NCBI RefSeq assembly: GCF_007990935.1
Contig: NZ_BJXJ01000024.1
Location: 1 to 64,000, forward strand
Length of the DNA stretch: 64,000 bases
Reading direction: 5' to 3'
From: Vibrio sagamiensis NBRC 104589
GTDB taxonomy: Bacteria; Pseudomonadota; Gammaproteobacteria; Enterobacterales; Vibrionaceae
Each line of letters opens with the position of its first letter. The stretch's first letter is position 1. This document shows positions 45,622-55,626 of the stretch, one piece after another. The notes under the pieces are model-generated. The model did no database searches. It saw only the letters and a program-made list of their open reading frames with translations, and was not told the origin of the DNA. The translations under genes were made by a program, and so were the position numbers.

Positions 45622-46553
45622 GCCAAGCTGTCATTGTGGTAAAACGGTCAGGACCTTTATCTTTAATTCAAGATTATGGACGTTTCGGATTGGCCCATAT
45701 TGGTATTACTCAAGGAGGGCCTGTTGATGATTATGCGTATTGTTGGGCAAATCATTTGCTAAAAAATCCTATTAATTCCTCAGTGATTGAAATAACGTAC
45801 GGTCATTGTTCATTTGTCGCCTCAGAGGACTGCCACCTCGCAATCTGTGGTGGTGACCTTAGTGCAAGTATCGATGATGTTCCGCTAAACAATTGGTCAG
45901 ATTTCCTTTTGAGGAAAAACCAAACTCTCGAATTTGGCCATACTAAAAATGGGCTGCGAACTTATTTAGCGATTAAAGGAGGATTCTCGGTAAAGCTGCA
46001 TCTTGGGAGTACTGCTACAGTGATGAGAGAATCATTAGGAGGGATTGACCAACATGGAAGTAAGTTAAAATCTGGTGACGTCATACCATTCCAATCACAT
46101 CATTTACCAGCTTCCAAACCTCGTCAGGTTACATTCCGATATAAACCAGATTATAACTTACCACTTTCTCTTAGAATCATTGAAGGCTATCAGTTTAATA
46201 GTTTTTGTTCTGATGAGCAGGAGAAAATTTATTCCAAGCCATTTGCCATTTCAAATGATTCAAATCGTATGGGATATAAAGTTTTGGGAACGAAAATTTG
46301 TCCTCCAACTAATGAAATCTTATCGGAAGGCATTGCACTCGGAGCGATTCAAGTTCCACCAGATGGTTATCCCATAATTCTTCTTAATGACCATCAAACC
46401 ATTGGTGGATACCCCAAACTTGGTTGCATCGCTAGAATAGATTTGCCCCGCCTTGCTCAGGCTAAACCTGGGCAAAGCATACGTTTTGTGAAAGGCAATC
46501 GAAAAGAGTTACAAGCAGCTTGGGTTCAATGGGCTCGTTTTTTTGGTTATTGA
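45618..46553 (+). CDS. pxpC: 5-oxoprolinase subunit C (KipA-like)
   Basis: The 311-aa subunit has SLIQDYGRFGLAHIGITQGGPVDDYA, the GDLSASIDD loop and ILLNDHQTIGGYPKLGCIARIDLPRLAQ, all typical of the biotin-dependent-carboxylase-like PxpC family. It ends the operon and is convergent with the FAD oxidoreductase gene 13 bases away. Confidence 0.94.
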   Translation: MSQAVIVVKRSGPLSLIQDYGRFGLAHIGITQGGPVDDYAYCWANHLLKNPINSSVIEITYGHCSFVASEDCHLAICGGDLSASIDDVPLNNWSDFLLRKNQTLEFGHTKNGLRTYLAIKGGFSVKLHLGSTATVMRESLGGIDQHGSKLKSGDVIPFQSHHLPASKPRQVTFRYKPDYNLPLSLRIIEGYQFNSFCSDEQEKIYSKPFAISNDSNRMGYKVLGTKICPPTNEILSEGIALGAIQVPPDGYPIILLNDHQTIGGYPKLGCIARIDLPRLAQAKPGQSIRFVKGNRKELQAAWVQWARFFGY

Positions 46554-46566
46554 TATCAAAAACACT

Positions 46567-48024
46567 TTATGGGTACACACCATAGAAATTTGCTAGTTCT
46601 GGCGGATAACCTCGATCATAACAAAGTTGAGTGGCGTACTGTTCTATCTCCTTTGGGCTCCAATGGACAGTGATTGGATGCTGTTGCTCGATTTCAGTTG
46701 ATTTAGATAAATTAAACCAATGTTGAACGATTTTTTGCGCCGCTAACAGTGTCGACGAAGCTTTCACTACCTCTATTCTAGCGTAATTGTTCTCTTCAAA
46801 TGTGACATCTGCTGCCCGAAGAATTGGATCTTTTCCTGGGATTTGTTGAGCACCAAATAAAGCCTTTCCACCTTGCTTTGCCGATTGATAATTAGGAATA
46901 AATTGTGCCATATGTTGAATAGCACTATTGGTTCTTTGTTGTAGAACCTCCGGTTGCCAACCTTGATAAATTTTGGAAAGGTATTGAAGTGGTAGCTTTG
47001 GTTGGGCTGAATAAGCAGTACTTTTAACTAAACCGCCTTGAAACAGTGTTATGTCTTTTGTCATACCATGAAGCTGAAAATAACCATTTCTATAAGGCGT
47101 AAGTTGTGCCATGCCTTTATCGGTTCCTCGAGGACCATGAAAAATCACTTCTGGCCACATTTGAGTACATGCTTGCCAATGGGTCACATATGCCGATTTG
47201 AATTCAACTAGCCTCTCTCGTTTCAAACCAACATTATCATCAATAGCTCCAGTCTCAAAACCACACGCGTTTACCAAATAGTCACAGTGTAACGGGTGGT
47301 TTTCATCATTTTGTTGATAAGTGAGGTGCCATTTTTTACCATCCCATTGTGCATTCGATAATTTGGCATTTAAGCAAACATTAGCATTGTCTGAATCTAA
47401 TAAAGTCATATTAGCGATAGCTGCGAGGCGGAAAACACTCCATCCATACTCTTGCACGGCGACAACTGGATATTTCAACATCTCTAAATCAACATTTTGT
47501 GCAAATGGAATGCACCATTCATCAATAGTTTTAGGCGTTTTAGGTTGTACTTTTTTTGCCAATAATTTAAGGTCTTGCTTGCTGTAAAGTTTGAAATACG
47601 TTTCAGGATCACCCAAAACTTGATTTCGTGAATCTGCTAATACCATCTTCTGATAAGCTTTTTTAATAACTTCAAGGCGAGGAATCAGATCCTTAGGCTC
47701 TCCGCCATCAGACTCAGGCACAGCAATAAGAGTCGGCCTGATATTAAGAGAGTGTGGATACAAGCGAATGGTTTCAACGGACTGAGTAAGAAGCTCGAGG
47801 CAATGTTGTTCAGAAATTTCGCGGTAAAGGTTTCCGCCAGCATGTAAATGACAAATTGGAGGACCATTAACTAATGAAGGGCCTTTTTCTAGAACGGAGA
47901 CATGAAACCCTAGCTCAGAAAAATGAATGGCTGCGGTCGCTCCCGCAACCCCTCCGCCAATGACCGCAATATGTTTGTTTTTGTTATCGGAAATTTTTGG
48001 CTTCATTTTTATTGATTTTTTCAT
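46567..48024 (-). CDS. FAD-dependent oxidoreductase (DAO-like), 485 aa
   Basis: An N-terminal dinucleotide-binding fold (VIGGGVAGATAAIHFSELGFHVSVLEKG) shows an FAD flavoprotein of the amino-acid oxidase/GlpD group. It has no signal peptide and a second typical segment, DYLVNACGFETGAI. The substrate is unknown. I recall similar unnamed vibrio proteins. Convergence with pxpABC gives no functional proof. Start ATG 48024 or ATG 48009 (MKPKIS); neither has a strong ribosome binding site. Confidence 0.78.
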   Translation of the reverse strand: MKKSIKMKPKISDNKNKHIAVIGGGVAGATAAIHFSELGFHVSVLEKGPSLVNGPPICHLHAGGNLYREISEQHCLELLTQSVETIRLYPHSLNIRPTLIAVPESDGGEPKDLIPRLEVIKKAYQKMVLADSRNQVLGDPETYFKLYSKQDLKLLAKKVQPKTPKTIDEWCIPFAQNVDLEMLKYPVVAVQEYGWSVFRLAAIANMTLLDSDNANVCLNAKLSNAQWDGKKWHLTYQQNDENHPLHCDYLVNACGFETGAIDDNVGLKRERLVEFKSAYVTHWQACTQMWPEVIFHGPRGTDKGMAQLTPYRNGYFQLHGMTKDITLFQGGLVKSTAYSAQPKLPLQYLSKIYQGWQPEVLQQRTNSAIQHMAQFIPNYQSAKQGGKALFGAQQIPGKDPILRAADVTFEENNYARIEVVKASSTLLAAQKIVQHWFNLSKSTEIEQQHPITVHWSPKEIEQYATQLCYDRGYPPELANFYGVYP

Positions 48025-48453
48025 AATTTAACATTAATTCTACTCGGCTTTTGGAATGATTAAAATCACAAAAAAATTATGGGTTAAAAATCACTATAAC
48101 AAAATGGTATTAATTCTTTCTAAATGATTGAAAGCCTATATTTTATACCAATAAGTGGTGACTTTTTGAACGTTCCAACCAATTCGAAATTGAGCCAATC
48201 TTCATTACTTTTCAAATGTCATACCTTCACTTTTTCATGACTCAAAAAATTCAAAAAAATTGCATAATTTTCTTGACGTATTTCAGTGAAATTCCGATTA
48301 AGCTATTTAAATAATCCAGTTAAATTGCAACCTCCCAATACATAAAGCCTGAAGAAAACCTCCTGCGCCTTATTGACTTAGTTATCCAAAAAGTTATCCA
48401 CTGTTTTTGTGGATAACTAAAGTATTTCCTTCATATGTGAGTAAATTCGATAT
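48025..48453. other. 430-base gap with DnaA-box-like cluster/terminator
   Basis: No gene is seen. The part near 48380-48420 holds the terminator/DnaA-like repeat listed separately. The stretch 48040-48300 is AT-rich and contains the FAD oxidoreductase promoter by position, but no clear -35/-10 stands out. Confidence 0.4.
48382..48418 (-). terminator. terminator of ybbP-like gene made of DnaA-box-like repeats
   Basis: agttatccac (48392-48401) pairs with gtggataact (48409-48418); on the minus strand the stem is followed by TTTT, placing a terminator 36 bases after the permease stop. The same bases include a perfect DnaA box (TTATCCACA, minus, 48408-48416) plus ttatccact (48394-48402) and ttatccaaa (48382-48390). 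Confidence 0.7.
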
Positions 48454-50862
48454 TCATTTTTCAATAGGTTTAAGTAGCTTTGAAATTGTATTTATCACCA
48501 CAATGCTCAGTACAATGCTTGTTGAAAGAGGCACCATTAACCAAAAAATAGGATGGACCTGAGGAGTCATGTCAAATACGTATAGTACAATGCCTGCAAC
48601 CGCTAATTCGGCTGATAACGTTGCAATAAAACTGGCCACACAGGCAATAATGCCGAATTCTCCCCAAAGTGTCTTTGTCAGTCTATTTTTACTTGCACCA
48701 AGAACTCTGTACAAACGAATCTCACTTTGACGTTGTGATATACTAAGTTGAAGCAAAGTAAAGATAAGCAATAATCCAGCGAATCCCCCAATAGAAGCCA
48801 AGATTGTAACTGCTGACATAACCTTCTGAAGTAAAATTTGGATTTTCTTGGCCATCGTTTGAATATCCAAGACAGTAACCGTTGGAAATTGGCGTGAAAG
48901 TTGCTGAAGTAAAATTTGCTGATCGTCTTCAATACGATAACTCAGTAAAGACGAACCTTTTATCCCTTTCATTACATCTGATGAGAAAATAAAGTAAAAA
49001 TTAGGTTTCATATCACGCCACTCAACATGACGTAAACTCCCTACCGTCGCTTCAATATATTGGCTATTAATGACAAAACCTAATTTGTCACCGAGCTTAA
49101 TTCCAAGTTTATCAGCAAGCTTTTGTTCTACAGAAACGTGGGAGTTGCTGCCCCATTTTCCCAATGTCACTTGATTATATTCAGGTATCTTGTCTCCCCA
49201 TGTAAAGTTTATTTCTCTCTGAATAGCATTAGGTATACCGTTTGGGTAAGAATAGTCATTTATGTCTTTCTGATTAATAGATTGAATTCGGCCACGAATG
49301 ATAGGAAAAGCCTCTGAACGTAAAACTTGGTTTTTATCTAAGTACATTAGATAGTTGCTCAGTTCTTGATCGGAAATATTTAGTGCAAACACGTTCGGTG
49401 CTTTAGCTGGCAAAGCTCTCTGCCAATCTCTTATAATATCGTATCTTAGCAACCCAATAACTGACAATAACATTAAAGATAGTGCCAAGGCTGACAATTG
49501 AAGGCCACTGATCATGGGGGTACGATTAATTCGGCTTATAGCAAGCGCTAAGGAAGGAGGCAAAGTAATTTTACTAAGTGCACGTGTTAATCCTATGCTT
49601 ACTAACGCTAAAAGAATGAATAAAGCAATAATACTTAGTAGTACCAAAACTACCAATATGTTCTGGGAATAAAACGTTAACAAAGGGACTAAAGGGATCA
49701 GTATTAACCATAATAACTGCTTGTTAAATGAGCTCTGACTTTGTTGTAGTATTGCGATTTCGGGCGTATTAACTAAATGAACCAGAGGTATCCCTAAAGC
49801 AGGTATAGTAATTAATATGACAGAGATGACTGAAGCGCCAAAAGGTATGAAACCGTAACTAGGTAAAGGACTTGGTAGTAAATCTTTTAAAGGAATCTGC
49901 AATAAATACTCTAAGCCTATTCCTAAAAGTAGTCCAACTAACATAGATGTTAAGAAAAGAATACTAATTTGGATTAATAACCACCTAAATACCCAGCGCT
50001 TACTTGCACCTAAACTTTTCAACATCGCTATCGTTGGTGAACGACTATTAACGTAGCTTTGGCATGTCAGCACTAGCGTTGTCGCTGACATAATGATAAC
50101 CATCATTACCGTCAGCGATAAATATTGTAAAGTACGATCAAAAAACACACGACTTTGATTGCTTGTATCTTGTGTTTGCCATTTATCACTGGGTGATAGT
50201 TTAATAGTTTGCTGAAGCAGCGAAAGTTGTGTTTGTTCAACATTTAAAAATAGCTGATATTGCACTCGGCTACCTAACTGGATTGCGCCAGTTTTCTCAA
50301 TATCACTGTAATGTATATAAGCTGAAGGCATCTGCTGAAAAGGATTAAAGCTTAATCCAGGCTCTTCAAGTACAACACCTGAAACTTCAAAATTAGCCTC
50401 CCCAAGTGTGACAACGTCACCTTTTGAAAGGTCAAGTTGTGTCATGATTCGTTTATCGAGCCATAATTGATTTTTTCTAACATGAGGATCTTTACTCCCA
50501 TTAAGAACCAAATCACCCACTAGAGGATACCATTCATCAACCGCACGGATAGACACAAGTTGCATTCCTGTATCACTGAATAACATGGTATTAAATTGGG
50601 TCATCATCGACCGTTCAAGTGATTTTGATGCTGACAATAATTCTGAAGGCAAAGGATTAGCAGACACAAAAACAGCATCAGCGGTAAGTGCTTCTTTACC
50701 TTGCTTCACTACCACAAGCTCGATTCTCATTGCCAGTGCAGATAAAGCGAAAATACTGGCAATAATTAAAACTAGAGCAAAGCCTATTGGCCATAACTGA
50801 CCTTGGAAAATTTCTCTAATTCCCCACCTTGCCAAGCTCTTATTTAGACTTACTGATGACAT
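48454..50862 (-). CDS. ybbP: ABC transporter permease, YbbP-like, 802 aa
   Basis: The protein has two FtsX-type units: an N-terminal helix, a periplasmic domain, a central block of hydrophobic helices (VVMVIIMSATTLVLTCQSYV through LALVSIGLTRAL), a second periplasmic domain and three C-terminal helices (QRQSEIRLYRVLGASKNRL). It matches the ten-helix YbbP/YcfV architecture. The gene overlaps the ATPase gene by 13 bases. In E. coli the same pair lies divergent from tesA, as here. Its substrate is not known; a lipid-related role is guessed from tesA. Confidence 0.9.
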   Translation of the reverse strand: MSSVSLNKSLARWGIREIFQGQLWPIGFALVLIIASIFALSALAMRIELVVVKQGKEALTADAVFVSANPLPSELLSASKSLERSMMTQFNTMLFSDTGMQLVSIRAVDEWYPLVGDLVLNGSKDPHVRKNQLWLDKRIMTQLDLSKGDVVTLGEANFEVSGVVLEEPGLSFNPFQQMPSAYIHYSDIEKTGAIQLGSRVQYQLFLNVEQTQLSLLQQTIKLSPSDKWQTQDTSNQSRVFFDRTLQYLSLTVMMVIIMSATTLVLTCQSYVNSRSPTIAMLKSLGASKRWVFRWLLIQISILFLTSMLVGLLLGIGLEYLLQIPLKDLLPSPLPSYGFIPFGASVISVILITIPALGIPLVHLVNTPEIAILQQSQSSFNKQLLWLILIPLVPLLTFYSQNILVVLVLLSIIALFILLALVSIGLTRALSKITLPPSLALAISRINRTPMISGLQLSALALSLMLLSVIGLLRYDIIRDWQRALPAKAPNVFALNISDQELSNYLMYLDKNQVLRSEAFPIIRGRIQSINQKDINDYSYPNGIPNAIQREINFTWGDKIPEYNQVTLGKWGSNSHVSVEQKLADKLGIKLGDKLGFVINSQYIEATVGSLRHVEWRDMKPNFYFIFSSDVMKGIKGSSLLSYRIEDDQQILLQQLSRQFPTVTVLDIQTMAKKIQILLQKVMSAVTILASIGGFAGLLLIFTLLQLSISQRQSEIRLYRVLGASKNRLTKTLWGEFGIIACVASFIATLSAELAVAGIVLYVFDMTPQVHPIFWLMVPLSTSIVLSIVVINTISKLLKPIEK

Positions 50863-51554
50863 AACTGCTCCTCTGTAATTGTGCCTGCCTCCATTTTATA
50901 AATACGATCGCATTGTTGTGCTAAATGCAGATCGTGAGTAATGAGTACCAATGTGGTGCCATGCAGCTGATTTAATTCGAACAATAATGAGGTGACTTTC
51001 TCTGCGGTATGATGATCTAGATTTCCTGTTGGCTCATCGGCAAAGAGTAGTTCAGGTTGTGTCATAAAAGCACGAGCCAAAGCGACTCTCTGCTGTTCAC
51101 CACCGGATAGTTGATTCGGTAAATGTTCAGTTCGATTTTCAAGACCAACAGCTTCTAACAATACGCGTGCCCTTGTCAGATCTTCTTTGTTACCTTGCAA
51201 TAAACAAGGAAGAGTTACATTGTGTATAGCACTTAAACTCGGAATAAGTAGAAAGTTTTGAAAAACAAAGCCAAGTGATTTCGCTCTCAATTCAGCCCTC
51301 GTTTCATCGTCCATGTCAGACAAAGAATGGCCAAGTAAAAAGATTTCACCTGTCGTGGCTGAGTCTAACCCAGCAAGTAATGTCATTAGTGTTGACTTCC
51401 CCGCTCCTGAAGACCCAACAATAGCCACTTTTTCACCACGCTGTATTTCAAGATTTATACAATCCAAGATTGTTAATTGACCTTGATTAGTAGAAACTTG
51501 TTTACTGACTTCAGTGGCTTTTATGATCAATTCATTAGATACAGGTATGTTCAT
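50850..51554 (-). CDS. ybbA: ABC transporter ATPase, YbbA-like
   Basis: The 234-aa ATPase has Walker A GSSGAGKST, signature LSGGEQQRVALARAF, Walker B LLFADEPTGNLD and H-loop ITHD. Start ATG 51554 (MNIPVSNELIIK) aligns with E. coli YbbA; an in-frame ATG at 51596 has no ribosome binding site. This ATG overlaps the tesA ATG on the other strand (51553), so the two translation starts share bases. Confidence 0.92.
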   Translation of the reverse strand: MNIPVSNELIIKATEVSKQVSTNQGQLTILDCINLEIQRGEKVAIVGSSGAGKSTLMTLLAGLDSATTGEIFLLGHSLSDMDDETRAELRAKSLGFVFQNFLLIPSLSAIHNVTLPCLLQGNKEDLTRARVLLEAVGLENRTEHLPNQLSGGEQQRVALARAFMTQPELLFADEPTGNLDHHTAEKVTSLLFELNQLHGTTLVLITHDLHLAQQCDRIYKMEAGTITEEQLCHQ

Positions 51555-52155
51555 GGTTCGTTTACTTTCCTTAGTTTTGTTTTTACTTATTCCCATTACA
51601 GCTCATGCTAATCAGAAGATACTGATTTTAGGGGATAGCTTAAGTGCCGGCTACCAAATGCCGCTTGAACAAAGTTGGCCAAGTCTATTACCAAATATAC
51701 TGAGCAAACAAGGTAAAGAGGTCATCGTTATTAATGGCAGTATATCCGGAGATACTACAGGAAACGGATTAGATCGATTACCACAGCTTTTAAAGCAGCA
51801 CCAACCATCTTTGGTTGTTGTAGAGCTTGGGGCAAACGATGGTTTGAGAGGTTTCCCACCTAAATTGATTGCTTCAAATTTATCGAAAATAATTGATGTA
51901 AGCAAAACTTCTGGTGCAAATGTTATATTGATGCAAATTCGTGTACCACCAAACTACGGTAAACGTTACAGTGATATGTTTTATGCTATCTATCCCGATT
52001 TAGCTGACAAACTGGACATATTTTTAATGCCATTTTTCTTAGAGCAAGTAATTACCAAACCAGAATGGATGATGACTGATGGTTTACATCCAAAACCTGA
52101 AGCTCAACCATATATTGCAAATTTTGTTGCACAAGAATTAATGAAACATCTCTGA
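51553..52155 (+). CDS. tesA: acyl-CoA thioesterase I / lysophospholipase L1
   Basis: This periplasmic SGNH hydrolase, 200 aa from ATG 51553, has a signal peptide (LLSLVLFLLIPITAHA), block I GDSLSAGYQM (nucleophile Ser29), block II Gly in NGSISGDT, block III GANDGLRG and the catalytic pair DGLHP near the end. It cleaves thioesters and lysophospholipids. ATG 51553 has an agg-type site 7 bases upstream; ATG 51547 and ATG 51514 are alternatives. Divergent from ybbAP. Confidence 0.93.
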   Translation: MVRLLSLVLFLLIPITAHANQKILILGDSLSAGYQMPLEQSWPSLLPNILSKQGKEVIVINGSISGDTTGNGLDRLPQLLKQHQPSLVVVELGANDGLRGFPPKLIASNLSKIIDVSKTSGANVILMQIRVPPNYGKRYSDMFYAIYPDLADKLDIFLMPFFLEQVITKPEWMMTDGLHPKPEAQPYIANFVAQELMKHL

Positions 52156-52237
52156 TTTTAATGGCCTAGCTCAAAAAGTCATCGAATACTTTGCGTTAGT
52201 CTAACCGTACATTCCGCTACAAAGGTTGGTAATAAAA

Positions 52238-53437
52238 ATGCAAATAAAACCTATAATCAAAGGTGTCATCGCACGTTCTGCTCACCCTTTTGGATGCCAA
52301 GAAAATATCAATGAGCAAATTAATTTCGTAAAACAAGCCCCTCAAATCCAGCAAGGCCCTAAACGAGTTTTAATCATAGGTGCATCTTCTGGATTTGGAT
52401 TAGCTGCACGCATTGCTTTAACCTTTGGTGGCGCAAATGCTGATACCATTGGTGTGTCACTTGAACATGAACCATCACAAGATAAAACCGGCAGCGCAGG
52501 TTGGTACAACAATATTTTTTTTAAGCAGGCCGCGCTCAAACATGGCTGTAAAGCGGTCAACATTATTGGAGACACATTTTCCCAACCGGTTCGTGACCAA
52601 GTTATTGAGGCAATCGAAACCTATTTTGAAGGTGAAGTAGATTTAGTTATCTACAGTATCGCTTCTAGTTTGAGGATCGATGCTAAGAATAATAAGACTT
52701 GGAAAAGTGTTATAAAGCCAATTGGTGAATGTATAACAGGTGCAACAATTGATATTGAACATAATCAATGGAAAGAATTGACACTTGAGCCAGCTACTGA
52801 AGAAGAAGCAAATAACACCATCAGAGTCATGGGGGGTGAAGATTGGGAATCTTGGATTGATACTTTAATTAACTCTGAATCGTTAGCTGACGGGTGTAAG
52901 ACCATTGCTTTTTCTTATGTTGGGCCAGAGATCACTTATCCAATATATTTAAATGGTACTCTTGGCCGAGCTAAAGTCGACTTACATCAAACCAGTCATT
53001 CCCTTAACCTGAAATTAGCGAACTTCAATGGTGGAGCCTACGCAACTGTATGTAAAGCTTTAGTGACTAAAGCAAGCGTATTTATCCCTACGTTGACCCC
53101 CTACCTTATTGCTTTGTATCAAGTAATGAAAAGTAAGGGCACTCACGAAGACTGTATACAGCAAATGCAGCGTCTCTTTACAACAAAACTTTACAATCAG
53201 GATACAGTATTAGTCGATGGTGAACGTTTGGTTAGACTTGACGATTGGGAGCTAGATCCACAAGTACAGAAAGAAGTACAAGAATGTCTGAACAAAATGA
53301 ACGCTAATAATTTCATGGAATTAGGTGATTACTCTGGGTTCAAAAATGAGTTTATGAAACAAAATGGATTCAATTTTGATGATATCGATTATTCACAGGG
53401 TATTGATTTAGAAATACTTAAAAAACTCAACCCCTAG
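52238..53437 (+). CDS. fabV: trans-2-enoyl-ACP reductase FabV
   Basis: FabV reduces enoyl-ACP with NADH in the last step of fatty-acid elongation and is naturally insensitive to triclosan. The 399-aa protein has KRVLIIGASSGFGLAARIAL (NAD fold) and the Y-x8-K active site in IYLNGTLGRAK. ATG 52238 is chosen because the family begins with IxPxIxG; a ribosome binding site aaagg lies 13 bases upstream. Vibrios may carry more than one FabV-type gene. The gene follows tesA on the same strand but is 82 bases away. Confidence 0.92.
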   Translation: MQIKPIIKGVIARSAHPFGCQENINEQINFVKQAPQIQQGPKRVLIIGASSGFGLAARIALTFGGANADTIGVSLEHEPSQDKTGSAGWYNNIFFKQAALKHGCKAVNIIGDTFSQPVRDQVIEAIETYFEGEVDLVIYSIASSLRIDAKNNKTWKSVIKPIGECITGATIDIEHNQWKELTLEPATEEEANNTIRVMGGEDWESWIDTLINSESLADGCKTIAFSYVGPEITYPIYLNGTLGRAKVDLHQTSHSLNLKLANFNGGAYATVCKALVTKASVFIPTLTPYLIALYQVMKSKGTHEDCIQQMQRLFTTKLYNQDTVLVDGERLVRLDDWELDPQVQKEVQECLNKMNANNFMELGDYSGFKNEFMKQNGFNFDDIDYSQGIDLEILKKLNP

Positions 53438-53505
53438 TATTGTCATACAATAACAACGCTGATTAGCCTTAGTTTTGTGTCTCACTGCTGAGATAATGTT
53501 CGCTT

Positions 53506-53545
53506 AAAATACACCTTGATGATTTTTCAAGGTGTATTTTATTTT
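53506..53545 (+). terminator. rho-independent terminator of fabV
   Basis: A 14-bp perfect stem (53506-53519 with 53527-53540) with a 7-base loop is followed by T-rich sequence. Confidence 0.9.
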
Positions 53546-53633
53546 ATTTATATCTTTCTGAACATAAACTGAAGATGTGGCAAAGATCACAATTTAGATG
53601 CTTAGTATTCATAGGAAGCAAATTGGGAGATGG

Positions 53634-55529
53634 ATGACCGACATGAGCACATTTCATACCTTGAATTACAACATCCCAGAGACGGTAGAAAAAAATTGGC
53701 AAAGTATTGTCGATCTATTAGCTAAGACGATCAATGTCCCCACCACACTTATCATGCGAATTTATCCAGAACATATTGAAGTCAATACATCCAGCCGGAT
53801 AATTGGCAACCCTTTCCAAGTTGGAGATAAAGGATATCAAGAGCAAGGTTTTTACTGTGAGCAAGTGATTCATAATAAACAAGAGCTTTTGATGGCTAAT
53901 AAAAAACTGCCATATTCACCTGGTAACAAACTGGGAATGATTTTTTATTTTGGTTTACCTCTGTACTGGCCAAATGGTAGAACGTTTGGCACACTATGTT
54001 TACTCGATTCCAAAGAAAATCAATATCACAAAGCTTATCGTCAATTACTCTACACATTCAAAAAATCAATAGAATCACAATTGGCAATAGTATTTGAACA
54101 ACATAAAATGGCACGGTTAAACCACCAATTAAGAAGTAGATTGACAGCAAGAACCACCGATCTTGCTAAATTAAGCTACTCGCTCACCCAAGAGATTATT
54201 CGCAGAAAAGAAGCAGAAAAACAGATCAGTTACCAAAGCTCGCATGATTTAGGTACGGGTTTTTTAAACACATGGGCAACAGAGCAACACCTAGAAAATG
54301 CTTTAGTTAAACTCAGTAATGATGACATGAGCTCTCTGACCGTACTTAATATTGGTATCGCAAATGCACGGACTATTCAGGCTCATTATGGCTTTGAATG
54401 CTTAGATAAAGTCTTACAGCTCTTCCGGAACAAAATAATTACAGATGAATCACAACACATCGTAACAGGACGTATCAGTTCTAGTGACATGATTATTATC
54501 ATTTCTGGTCCAAAGCCAAAAGATGTGGCTAATCGTATCATTGAACATATTGATGATGTTCGGGCCGATGGCTACAACATCGACGGTCAAACCGTTCATC
54601 TGCAAACTTATACTGGCATTGTTCAGGGTAATATTGGAATGAACGCCAAGCAATTACTTCAAAGTGCCTGTCACGCAGTCACCTTGTGTAAGGAGTCAGG
54701 TAAATCATATCGATACTGTAGTGAAGAGAATACAAAGGTACTCAATCAACATAATCAATTAGAAAATTATTTACTTGAAGCCATTCGCAACGAAGATTTA
54801 ATGGTCTATTTCCAGCCTAAAGTATGTTTTGATAATGGAAAATGGATCGGTGCGGAAAGCTTACTTCGTTGGCATCACCCCGTTTTAGGTAATGTATCAA
54901 ATGATGTATTGATGCAAATGGCCGAACAAAATGGTTTAACTCAAGAATTAAGTACTTTTACATTACGTGTTGTAATTGAAAAAGCGAAACAATGGTTTGA
55001 TAAAGTTGGTGACTTTAAGGTCGCGATCAATATCTCTCAATATCAGCTACGAAACAGGCATTTTATAGAAAAAGTGGAACACTTTCTTGCTGATTATCAT
55101 TTACCTCCGCATTGCCTTGAGTTAGAAGTCTCGGAATCAGCACTTCAAGAAGATGCAAATGTAATGTGCAATACACTAAAAACATTGCACGGGCTTGGGG
55201 TAACATTATCACTTGATAATTTTGGAACGAGTGATTCTTCATTTAACTATCTAAAGTCTTATCCTTTTAATACCATCAAAATTGACAAAAGCTTTATTCA
55301 ACAAATGAGCCACTCGGGTGAGGATCAAACCATTGTTCGTTCTATCATTCATATCGCCAAAAAACTTAATTTAAATGTCATGACAGATGGGGTTGAATCT
55401 GAAGAACAAGTGCAGTTTTTGGTAAAAGAGGGTTGTAAAGTTGCCCAAGGTACTTTCTACGCAAAACCCATGCCCTGCCATAAATTTGAACAAATACTCT
55501 ATATTCAACATCGGCCTCAGAACGGCTAA
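53634..55529 (+). CDS. GAF - degenerate GGDEF - EAL protein
   Basis: The N-terminal GAF-like sensor (about 12-150), a coiled-coil linker, a GGDEF-like domain and a C-terminal EAL domain are visible. The GGDEF site reads SSSDM, so cyclase activity is lost. The EAL domain keeps AESLLRW (ExL), NISQYQL and the Lys of IKIDKSFI, but the second Asp of DDFG is Asn (LDNFGTSDSS) and AEGVE reads TDGVE. These losses argue for weak or no phosphodiesterase activity, so it may act as a c-di-GMP binding or protein-interaction module. ATG 53634 has gggag upstream; the ATG 53598 frame start lacks one. Confidence 0.85.
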   Translation: MTDMSTFHTLNYNIPETVEKNWQSIVDLLAKTINVPTTLIMRIYPEHIEVNTSSRIIGNPFQVGDKGYQEQGFYCEQVIHNKQELLMANKKLPYSPGNKLGMIFYFGLPLYWPNGRTFGTLCLLDSKENQYHKAYRQLLYTFKKSIESQLAIVFEQHKMARLNHQLRSRLTARTTDLAKLSYSLTQEIIRRKEAEKQISYQSSHDLGTGFLNTWATEQHLENALVKLSNDDMSSLTVLNIGIANARTIQAHYGFECLDKVLQLFRNKIITDESQHIVTGRISSSDMIIIISGPKPKDVANRIIEHIDDVRADGYNIDGQTVHLQTYTGIVQGNIGMNAKQLLQSACHAVTLCKESGKSYRYCSEENTKVLNQHNQLENYLLEAIRNEDLMVYFQPKVCFDNGKWIGAESLLRWHHPVLGNVSNDVLMQMAEQNGLTQELSTFTLRVVIEKAKQWFDKVGDFKVAINISQYQLRNRHFIEKVEHFLADYHLPPHCLELEVSESALQEDANVMCNTLKTLHGLGVTLSLDNFGTSDSSFNYLKSYPFNTIKIDKSFIQQMSHSGEDQTIVRSIIHIAKKLNLNVMTDGVESEEQVQFLVKEGCKVAQGTFYAKPMPCHKFEQILYIQHRPQNG

Positions 55530-55626
55530 GGTGGATTAACATTAGCTTCTGAGTTATCTCTCCTTTACTAACCTACTCTTGGTTTCTATAATCGCCACCC
55601 TGCTCTAAATATAAGGCCAATTTTTC

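Noticed and set aside
48382..48418. Chromosome replication origin
   Set aside because: DnaA-box-like 9-mers occur, but they form a terminator stem after a gene, with no rctB, parAB or long iteron array nearby.
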